This document shows positions 6,186 through 11,675 of a DNA stretch of 11,675 nt, piece after piece. Origin of the DNA: an uncultured Lachnospiraceae bacterium (GTDB lineage Bacteria; Bacillota_A; Clostridia; Lachnospirales; Lachnospiraceae); contig CAJUMT010000103.1 of assembly GCA_910587495.1 (NCBI GenBank), positions 1 through 11,675 of the forward strand. Reading direction: 5' to 3'. The position numbers and the translations under genes were made by a program. The notes below the pieces were generated by a model that worked only from the letters and a program-made list of their open reading frames with translations, was not told the origin of the DNA and searched no databases. Each line of letters begins with the position of its first letter. Within the stretch, counting starts at the first letter, position 1.

Positions 6186-7032
6186 GCATGTGATCAAACA
6201 AACAGGTGCAGACAACGCCCGTGTGATCGAGCCTTATGTTCCGCCGGTAGAAGTGAAATTAAGCATTCTAAAAGAAGATAAAGCACCGGTGTTTCCGCAT
6301 TACACTTCGGATGGGCAGCCTGTGGGGGAGCTGTCTGATACAGGGCCAGGACAGGACTTGGAAATGCAGGAGGAAAGCCTGTTAAAAGTGCAGGAAAAGC
6401 TGGAGGAATCGGCTAAAGAGGCTGAACATCTTTTAGAGGAAGCCAAAGCGCAGGCAGATGAGCTTTTGGCGCAGGCAAAGGAGCACGCCGAAAAAGAGTA
6501 TGAAGCTGCCAGGGAGGCCGGATACGGAGCTGGTTATGACGCCGGATATAAGGAAGGACTTGCTAAATCTCTTGAAGCGGGCCGACAGGAGTTGGATGAA
6601 CAGCTTAAGGCTTTCGACCAGGATATGAGAAAAGCTTTTAAGTCTGTGGAGAGAGCCAAAGAAAGATGTATCCATGAGTATCTTGAAGAACTCAAAGACT
6701 GCGTCATCGCCATAGGGGAGAAAGTCATCCGTATTAGTTTAAGGTCCAGCGGGGAGGTCATCAAGCAGATGATCGTTTCCGCCACAGAGAAACTTAAAAA
6801 GACCACATGGGTCAAAATCTACATCAACAAATGTGATTATGAACTGATGATGGAGGCAGATGCGGATTTGATTGATGAATTATCTCATCTGTCCGACAAT
6901 ATCAAGTTCATTGTTATGGATAAAGAAGACAGCGGCAACTGCATCATAGAGATGCCGGAAGAGATTGTGGATGTGAGTGTGAACACTCAGATTGAAAATA
7001 TTAAGGATATTCTGGAAAATGTGAGAGTATAA
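6166..7032 (+). CDS. fliH: Flagellar export-ATPase regulator FliH
   Basis: FliH is the peripheral stalk of the flagellar type III export ATPase; it binds FliI and links it to the C ring. The product is 288 residues. The N-terminus is variable (1-60). An Ala/Glu/Lys-rich coiled coil follows (about 65-115), then a GxxxG run with glycines at 119, 123, 127 and 131 (AGYGAGYDAGYKEG), a hallmark of FliH helices. The C-terminal FliI-binding domain (about 170-288) ends in EIVDVSVNTQIENIKDIL. Of two adjacent ATG codons, 6166 is preferred: AAGGGAGG at 6153-6160 leaves 5 bases to it but only 2 to 6163. The gene overlaps fliG by 20 bases, and fliI starts 5 bases after its stop codon, so the three are probably translated together. 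Confidence 0.92.
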   Translation: MTISSSRHVIKQTGADNARVIEPYVPPVEVKLSILKEDKAPVFPHYTSDGQPVGELSDTGPGQDLEMQEESLLKVQEKLEESAKEAEHLLEEAKAQADELLAQAKEHAEKEYEAAREAGYGAGYDAGYKEGLAKSLEAGRQELDEQLKAFDQDMRKAFKSVERAKERCIHEYLEELKDCVIAIGEKVIRISLRSSGEVIKQMIVSATEKLKKTTWVKIYINKCDYELMMEADADLIDELSHLSDNIKFIVMDKEDSGNCIIEMPEEIVDVSVNTQIENIKDILENVRV

Positions 7033-7036
7033 GTTT

Positions 7037-8338
7037 ATGTACGAGAAGATACCTCAGATCGTCAGCAAGTCCGAAACGATCAGCCGTATCGGCAAGATAG
7101 AAAATGTAGTGGGAATGTCGATGGAAGCTTCCGGCGGTCGTTCCAGCATCGGCGATATCGTCATGATTTACAATGAAGAACAAAATCGCCAGATGCCTGC
7201 GGAGGTGGTGGGTTTTAAGGATGATAAAATTCAACTTATGACTTACGAGGCTACCAGCGGCATTGCTTCCGGCAGTTTTGTGCGTAATACCAGGCGCCGG
7301 TTAAAAGTGCCTGTGGGAGATTTTTTGCGAGGGCGTATTATCAACGCTTTAGGTGAACCCATAGACGGCGGGGAACAGTTTGAATCTCCAAGACACTATA
7401 CGGTTAGCAGTCCTTACATAAATCCGCTGACAAGGCCTCCCATCCGGGAACGCCTGGAATTTGGCGTCAAAGCTATCGACGGTCTTAATACCATTGGAAA
7501 AGGTCAGAGAATTGGGATTTTTGCCGGGTCAGGAGTAGGAAAAAGTACGCTGATGGGCATGATCGCCAAAAATGTCAAGACAGATATCAATGTAATTGCC
7601 TTGGTGGGCGAGCGTGGGCGCGAGGTATTGGAGTTTGTGCAAAAGGATCTGGGCGAGGAAGGTATGAAACGCTCCGTCCTGGTGGTGGCGACTTCTGACC
7701 AGCCGGCCATGCTCCGTATGAAATGCCCGCTGGTGGCAACGACCATAGCAGAGTATTTTAAAGATCAGGGGTACGATGTGCTTTTGATGATGGATTCCCT
7801 GACACGTTACGCCATGGCGCAGCGCGAGATTGGTCTGGCCATCGGGGAACCGCCCATAGCCAGAGGGTATACGCCCTCTATTTATGCAGAATTTCCCAAG
7901 CTTCTGGAGCGAAGCGGAAATTTTGATAGAGGTTCCATCACAGGTGTTTATACAGTGCTGGTGGAAGGCGACGACACAAACGAGCCCATATCCGATACCG
8001 TAAGGGGTATCCTGGACGGACATATTGTTCTAAGCCGCCAGCTTGCCAATGAGAACCATTTTCCGGCCATTGATATCGGAGCCAGCATATCCAGGCTTAT
8101 GGTAGAGATTGTGCCGGAAGAACACCAGAGAACTGCCTCAAAGCTTCGTAATCTTCTGGGAATTTATCAGAAGAACGCGGACCTGATCAATATCGGGGCC
8201 TACAAAAGAGGGTCGAATCCCGCCTTGGATGAAGCTGTGATGAAGATCGGAGATATTAACGCTTTTTTACAGCAGGGGATTAAAGAAAGTTTCAGTTACG
8301 AGGAAACGCTTAAGTTGATAAAAAAAATTACAGGCTGA
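7037..8338 (+). CDS. fliI: Flagellar protein export ATPase FliI
   Basis: FliI is the hexameric ATPase at the base of the flagellar export gate, related to the F1 beta subunit. The product is 433 residues, the usual length. The N-terminal beta-barrel domain is about 1-90. The Walker A motif is AGSGVGKST (residues 163-171) and Walker B is VLLMMD with Asp253. It is followed by SLTRYAMAQREIGLAIGEPP, which is highly characteristic of FliI. The C-terminus has LLGIYQKNADLINIGAYKRG. The start at 7037 has only a weak AGAG-type ribosome binding site overlapping the end of fliH, so initiation is probably coupled to fliH translation. FliH upstream and FliJ downstream complete the export-ATPase module. 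Confidence 0.98.
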   Translation: MYEKIPQIVSKSETISRIGKIENVVGMSMEASGGRSSIGDIVMIYNEEQNRQMPAEVVGFKDDKIQLMTYEATSGIASGSFVRNTRRRLKVPVGDFLRGRIINALGEPIDGGEQFESPRHYTVSSPYINPLTRPPIRERLEFGVKAIDGLNTIGKGQRIGIFAGSGVGKSTLMGMIAKNVKTDINVIALVGERGREVLEFVQKDLGEEGMKRSVLVVATSDQPAMLRMKCPLVATTIAEYFKDQGYDVLLMMDSLTRYAMAQREIGLAIGEPPIARGYTPSIYAEFPKLLERSGNFDRGSITGVYTVLVEGDDTNEPISDTVRGILDGHIVLSRQLANENHFPAIDIGASISRLMVEIVPEEHQRTASKLRNLLGIYQKNADLINIGAYKRGSNPALDEAVMKIGDINAFLQQGIKESFSYEETLKLIKKITG

Positions 8339-8355
8339 CGGCCCAGGAGGAAGAA

Positions 8356-8814
8356 TTGAAAAAATTCAAGTACAGACTGGACACGGTTCTGGATTATAAG
8401 ACACAAGTACTCGATAATCTGAAAACGGAACATGCCGTTATTATCCAGAACGTGAACAGGAAGCAGCAGCAGATCAGCGGACTGAAACAGGAGTTGGTCA
8501 GTTACCAAAGCGGCTTCGATCAGATAAAGCAGGAAGGTGCTTCCATAGAGAATTACCGATTGTTCGATATGTGTATCGGACGGATGGAGCAGATCATTGA
8601 TGATGAGAAAGAACGCCTGAAAATATTAAAAAAGCAGGAAAACGAAAAAAAGCAGGAAGTGATTGCTGCCAAAGTAGATACTTCCAAATTTGAGAAATTA
8701 AAAGACAGGCAGATCCAGGATTATCAAAAAGCCGTGATGAAAGCGGATGAGGCCTTTATTGAAGAGTTCGTATCCAATACGGCTATGAAGTTCAGAAGGC
8801 AGAACAGATCATGA
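8356..8814 (+). CDS. fliJ: Flagellar export chaperone/stalk protein FliJ (TTG start)
   Basis: FliJ is the central stalk of the export ATPase, fitting inside the FliI ring and contacting FlhA. The 152-residue product is almost entirely charged alpha-helical coiled coil. The conserved opening KKFKYRLDTVLDYKTQ and the C-terminal DRQIQDYQKAVMKADEAFIEEF region are typical of FliJ. The start codon is TTG, set by a perfect AGGAGG at 8345-8350 five bases upstream; no in-frame ATG is available near the conserved N-terminus. A strong ribosome binding site paired with a TTG codon suggests tuned, moderate expression. It follows fliI by 17 bases. Sequence is divergent, as is normal for FliJ, so the call rests on N-terminus, helical character and position. 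Confidence 0.9.
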   Translation: MKKFKYRLDTVLDYKTQVLDNLKTEHAVIIQNVNRKQQQISGLKQELVSYQSGFDQIKQEGASIENYRLFDMCIGRMEQIIDDEKERLKILKKQENEKKQEVIAAKVDTSKFEKLKDRQIQDYQKAVMKADEAFIEEFVSNTAMKFRRQNRS

Positions 8815-8862
8815 ACGGCAGTTTATAATGTGAGATAATCGCAGTTTTCCAAAAAGGGACTG

Positions 8863-8891
8863 TTGATTATAGATTATATTTATATTATTAT
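8863..8891 (+). promoter_or_regulatory. Candidate internal sigma-A promoter before fliK
   Basis: In the 99-base gap between fliJ and fliK, TTGATT (8863-8868) and TATTAT (8886-8891) are 17 bp apart. The stretch is extremely AT-rich and unlike the rest of the operon. The fliK start lies about 15 bases past the predicted transcript start, so the leader would be very short. It could give extra expression of the hook genes fliK-flgD-flgE. AT-rich DNA gives chance matches, so this is tentative. Confidence 0.4.
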
Positions 8892-8913
8892 ATAAGAGGA
8901 AAGGAGGAAGGCT

Positions 8914-10116
8914 ATGGAAAAGATAGCGAGTGTGCAGGCGCCTGTGAAGACAGCCGGAAAGGCCCAGACAGCCCAGATGCTTCCTGTGCAGGGAGCAGAG
9001 CCAAAAGATGATTTCTTGAAGCTTTTAGGGGAAAAGAAAGCCTCAGCGGATCAGATGAAGGCATCTGAAAATGCCAAGACGGAAGCCGCAGAGCAGCCGG
9101 CAGAAGGCAAGGTCGAAGAAGAAACGGATCTTGTAAAGCCGGAGCAGCCAAAAGACGACGGGCTTGAGGAAGCTTTAAATCAGGTACTTGCGGAGCAGGC
9201 GGCAGCTTTGGTGGCTGCAGTGGTGACAGAAGATCAGACAGCCACAGAAGTCCAGGCAGCAGCTGCGGAAGTAAACGTGGCAGAAGCTGTGGCAGCACCT
9301 GCAGCACCTGCAGCGGATGTGTCGGAGGTTCAGGCAGAAGCGCCGGATCATTTGGCAAAAGCAGAAGCACCGGTCGTCAGACAGAAAGCAGCCGCGGAAC
9401 AGACCGCAAAAGAGACTGCGAAGCCGGAAGTCTCAAAAGAGCAGGAGGCAGACAGCCGGGTATCTGCGGCAGAGGTTTCAAAGGAGCAGACGGCTGCACC
9501 AAAAGATACCGTTTCGCCGGAAGGCAGTCTGGAGGAAGAAAAGCCTCAGGCGACAGTACGGGACAGTTCTTTGGAGGAACCTGCGAAAGAAGTTTCAAAA
9601 GAAGAAGTATCCATGAATGCCTACAGCATGCAGAATCAGGGGGTTGCGGAACAGCCCACACAGATGCATCAGGTACAGCCAAAAGGGGAGGAAGTTCCCA
9701 TGAAGGCGACGGCGGAGGAACTGCCTCAGGAGCTTGCAAAAGCGGTTGGCAGCGGAAGGCTGGCAGAGGGAAAAGTTCTTACTGTCGAGTTAGAGCCGGC
9801 TTCTTTAGGAAAGCTTACGATTCGTCTGGTATATGAGGCGGGCAGAGCGGCAGTGTCCATTATGGCGTCCAATCCGCGAACATTGGATCTCCTGAATGAA
9901 AAAGCGCCGGAGCTTGCCCAGATCTTAAAAGAGAGAACCGGCGAGGAGACTGTGATTTATACGCAGGAAGCCGAGCAGCAGCAGCCGGAAGAACGGTATG
10001 ACGGACATCGGGGCGAAGGACAGAACAGACAAGACGAGCGTCAGGAGCGCCGTGAGGAAGAAGCCGTACAGGCGGATTCATTTGCGCAGCAGCTTAGATT
10101 GGGGCTTGTGGTATAA
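8914..10116 (+). CDS. fliK: Flagellar hook-length control protein FliK
   Basis: FliK is the secreted ruler that measures the hook and switches export specificity from hook to filament proteins. The product is 400 residues. The N-terminal two thirds (about 1-250) is low-complexity Ala/Glu/Lys/Gln/Pro, with three EVSKE-type repeats (9427-9444, 9472-9489, 9589-9606) and an AAPAAPAA stretch. This fits an extended ruler segment. The conserved C-terminal switch domain (about 265-345) contains LTVELEPASLGKLTIRLVYE and later LNEKAPELAQILKERTG. The tail is rich in Gln, Glu and Arg. The start is well set by GGAGG at 8903-8907, six bases before the ATG. The gene lies between fliJ and flgD as in many Firmicutes. 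The ruler segment is inferred; the C-terminal domain supports the family. Confidence 0.93.
   Translation: MEKIASVQAPVKTAGKAQTAQMLPVQGAEPKDDFLKLLGEKKASADQMKASENAKTEAAEQPAEGKVEEETDLVKPEQPKDDGLEEALNQVLAEQAAALVAAVVTEDQTATEVQAAAAEVNVAEAVAAPAAPAADVSEVQAEAPDHLAKAEAPVVRQKAAAEQTAKETAKPEVSKEQEADSRVSAAEVSKEQTAAPKDTVSPEGSLEEEKPQATVRDSSLEEPAKEVSKEEVSMNAYSMQNQGVAEQPTQMHQVQPKGEEVPMKATAEELPQELAKAVGSGRLAEGKVLTVELEPASLGKLTIRLVYEAGRAAVSIMASNPRTLDLLNEKAPELAQILKERTGEETVIYTQEAEQQQPEERYDGHRGEGQNRQDERQERREEEAVQADSFAQQLRLGLVV
9292..9314 (+). repeat. Short 9-bp tandem repeat within fliK
   Basis: GCAGCACCT occurs twice in a row (9292-9300, 9301-9309) followed by a partial third copy GCAGC. It encodes an Ala-Ala-Pro repeat in the ruler region. 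Because the unit is a multiple of three, copy-number change by slippage would alter protein length without a frameshift. Confidence 0.6.
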
Positions 10117-10134
10117 CAGAGAGGAGATTTTGAT

Positions 10135-10755
10135 ATGGCTTCAGTAAGCGGAAGTACCAATCCCTATAATTATACGGAGTACGCGCCGAGTGCTACAGCG
10201 AGTCCCTATGATTATCAGAGCTATACGGTGGAATCCAATGACAAGAACACGCTGACCATGACGGATTATTTCCAGTTATTGGCGACACAGCTGCAGAACC
10301 AGGATATGTCAAATCCTATGGAGACCAGCGAGATGATGGCATCTCTCATGCAGATGGGTATGATCTCATCCATGGAGTCTATGACTAATGCGGTCAATAC
10401 TTCCACTTCCGTCAGCACCCAGACCTATGCGGCGTCTTTGATGGGGCAGGAAGTGACAGTTATTGTAACGGAAGAGATCGGCGGCCAGCAGGTGGCGACA
10501 GACGTAAAGTACGCGAAAGTAGAGTATGTAAGCTTTGTAAACGGCGTTCCGCACCTGAAAGTGGAGGGCGATGATAAAGAATATCTTTTATCTGATCTGG
10601 TGGGCGTAGGCCGGATACCGAATCCTTTTGAGGAGGAGATCGAGGATAAGGATGATGATAAGACCGATGAGTCTGACAAAACCGATAAAGTAGAGGATAC
10701 AGAAGAAGGCGGCGAGGAAGAAGAAGGTACTCCCAAAGCCGGAAGAGAAGACTGA
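10135..10755 (+). CDS. flgD: Flagellar hook capping protein FlgD, with acidic C-terminal tail
   Basis: FlgD caps the growing hook and helps FlgE subunits polymerise; it is exported and later discarded. The product is 206 residues. The family motif is at about residues 46-75: FQLLATQLQNQDMSNPMETS followed by MMASLMQMGMISSME, matching the usual LLvaQLqNQDPlnPmens pattern. A small beta-rich region follows (about 100-160), starting at LMGQEVTVIVTEE and including VEYVSFVNGVPHLKVEG. The larger C-terminal domains of enterobacterial FlgD are lacking, as in other short Firmicutes versions. From about residue 165 the protein becomes a tail of about 40 residues dominated by Asp and Glu, which is not part of the core family. 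The GAGGAG ribosome binding site lies just before the ATG, and fliK ends 18 bases upstream. Confidence 0.92.
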   Translation: MASVSGSTNPYNYTEYAPSATASPYDYQSYTVESNDKNTLTMTDYFQLLATQLQNQDMSNPMETSEMMASLMQMGMISSMESMTNAVNTSTSVSTQTYAASLMGQEVTVIVTEEIGGQQVATDVKYAKVEYVSFVNGVPHLKVEGDDKEYLLSDLVGVGRIPNPFEEEIEDKDDDKTDESDKTDKVEDTEEGGEEEEGTPKAGRED

Positions 10756-10805
10756 TCGGGGAATAAGCAAACACACAGGCGTTATTTTGGAAGAAGGAGA
10801 TACAT

Positions 10806-11186
10806 ATGGAGATGAATGGGGTTCGCCGTTTGGAAAACGGGCAGGTTTCAGCCGATGGCCATAAGACGGGTGCAGCCGCACAGGGCGCATGCCGACCGGC
10901 ATTCGGAGAGCTGCTTCAGGACCGGGCCAAGGAAGGGCTGAATTTTTCCAAGCATGCCGCAAAACGTATGAACGAGCGGGAAATTGCCGTGGATACTCAG
11001 CTGATGAGCGATTTGGAACACGCCGTGGAAGAGGCCCGGAAGAAGGGCGCCAGGGATGTGGCCGTGATCGGAGCGCAGGGTGTTTTTATCGTCAATGTTC
11101 CCAACAATACAGTCGTTACGACTATGTCCCAGAGCGACATGAAAGAGCGGGTTTTTACAAATATTGACAGCGCCGTCCTGATGTAG
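10806..11186 (+). CDS. Conserved flagellar operon protein, TIGR02530 type, function unknown
   Basis: This 126-residue protein belongs by its motifs to a small family found in flagellar operons of Clostridia and Bacilli, usually between flgD and flgE. Visible signatures are FSKHAAKRMNEREI (residues 47-60), an amphipathic helix LEHAVEEARKKGARD, a beta stretch VAVIGAQGVFIVNVPNNTVV, and the C-terminal VFTNIDSAVLM. The first 40 residues are variable. No signal peptide, membrane segment or catalytic motif is seen, so a cytoplasmic or exported assembly role is possible, but nothing in the sequence decides this. AAGGAG at 10794-10799 lies six bases before the ATG. The 50-base gap after flgD has no visible element. 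Family assignment is from recall of the motif and the position. Confidence 0.88.
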   Translation: MEMNGVRRLENGQVSADGHKTGAAAQGACRPAFGELLQDRAKEGLNFSKHAAKRMNEREIAVDTQLMSDLEHAVEEARKKGARDVAVIGAQGVFIVNVPNNTVVTTMSQSDMKERVFTNIDSAVLM

Positions 11187-11210
11187 CAGGACCTCGGGTA
11201 TGAGGATGCT
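11185..11210 (+). other. Small imperfect hairpin after the TIGR02530-type gene
   Basis: AGCA (11185-11188) pairs with TGCT (11207-11210), and CCTC (11192-11195) pairs with GAGG (11202-11205), around a 6-base loop with a bulge. It overlaps the stop codon region and has no T tract. It is at most a weak attenuator or mRNA-stability element in the 89-base gap before flgE, which is otherwise featureless apart from the flgE ribosome binding site. Confidence 0.25.
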
Positions 11211-11275
11211 TTGCGCTTTGCCGGAAGCTGCGGAGCGTGGATGGACGGAAGACAAGAAAGGAATAGGAATAAAAT

Positions 11276-11675
11276 ATGTTAAGAGCAATGGACTCAGCAG
11301 TCTCGGGACTTCGTGCCCATCAGAACAAATTGGACGTAATCGGACATAATATTGCTAACGTAAACACTGTCGGCTATAAGTCGCAGAGCTATACATTCAA
11401 AGATACCATGTACCAGTCGTCTACGGCTTCTACTAACGGTACGGCTACTGCCGGCGGCGTCAACGCGGCTCAGTATGGTTACGGATCTCTGATGGGAACG
11501 ATCTCTATGGATATGGCAGCCAGCACGCCGACCTATGTGGGAGGGTTTTCCGCAACGATCGACGGCCAGGGATTCTTTATTACAAAGGCTACAAAAGACC
11601 AGAGTTTTACAACCACGGGTATTGCAGAAGATGATACGGCAAATATTAAAAACGGAGACTTTGATTTTACCAGGG
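11276..11675 (+). CDS. flgE: Flagellar hook protein FlgE, N-terminal part (3' end outside window)
   Basis: FlgE is the subunit of the flexible hook, exported and polymerised under the FlgD cap. The first 133 codons are visible and open to the right edge. The start MLRAMDSAVSGLRAHQNKLD, then VIGHNIANVNTVGYKS, is the conserved N-terminal rod/hook helix and Asn-rich motif. Further on, GGFSATIDGQGFFIT is the beta-rich segment shared by hook and rod proteins. AGGAA at 11265-11269 lies six bases before the ATG. Position after flgD and the TIGR02530-type gene fits hook assembly. FlgG-type distal rod proteins share these motifs, but the start MLRAMDSAVSGL and the context favour FlgE. Confidence 0.93.
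   Translation, partial: MLRAMDSAVSGLRAHQNKLDVIGHNIANVNTVGYKSQSYTFKDTMYQSSTASTNGTATAGGVNAAQYGYGSLMGTISMDMAASTPTYVGGFSATIDGQGFFITKATKDQSFTTTGIAEDDTANIKNGDFDFTR

Noticed and set aside
8912..9370. Long minus-strand open frame (about 150 codons) opposite fliK
   Set aside because: It is Leu/Pro-rich and is the mirror of the Ala/Glu/Gln-rich ruler codons of fliK; there is no ribosome binding site or known family.
1..11675. CRISPR arrays, tRNA/rRNA genes, insertion sequences, prophage or c-di-GMP riboswitch
   Set aside because: No repeat-spacer pattern, RNA gene signature, transposase or inverted-repeat-bounded element was seen, and the flgB leader has no riboswitch-like core.

Overview
The window looks like chromosomal DNA of a motile, low-to-mid GC Gram-positive anaerobe of the Clostridia, most likely a flagellated Lachnospiraceae. 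The grounds are the gene order (flgB ... fliE-fliF-fliG-fliH-fliI-fliJ-fliK-flgD-TIGR02530 gene-flgE), strong GGAGG-type ribosome binding sites, sigma-A-like promoters, and chemoreceptors with two membrane segments. The family placement is inference from gene order and protein character, not a database result. All supported genes are on the + strand.

Region 1 (1-2290) holds two chemoreceptor (methyl-accepting chemotaxis protein, MCP) genes in tandem. The first is cut by the left edge, leaving only its signalling C-terminus. The second is complete (589-2241). Its outer sensory domain carries the residue pattern of a zinc-binding CZB domain (His57, Cys83, His112, His116). A clear rho-independent terminator (2253-2290) closes this unit.

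Region 2 (2291-2510) is a non-coding promoter region. It has a strong sigma-A-like promoter (TTGATA, 17 bp, TATAAT at 2435-2463) and two weaker elements with the same spacing just upstream.

Region 3 (2511-11675, continuing past the right edge) is one long flagellar basal-body/hook operon. It encodes the proximal rod protein FlgB, the rod-MS ring adaptor FliE, the MS ring FliF, the rotor/switch protein FliG, the export-ATPase module FliH/FliI/FliJ, the hook-length ruler FliK, the hook cap FlgD, a conserved flagellar-operon protein of unknown function (TIGR02530 type) and the start of the hook protein FlgE. Several genes overlap or are a few bases apart, which suggests translational coupling. 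A second, AT-rich promoter candidate precedes fliK.

The most notable anomaly is that flgC, normally between flgB and fliE, is absent. In its place is a 156-base non-coding gap with an imperfect hairpin and a short tandem repeat. No wholly new system is visible. The points most worth a second look are the missing flgC, the extracellular CZB-type chemoreceptor, the stacked promoters, and the unusual acidic FlgD tail.
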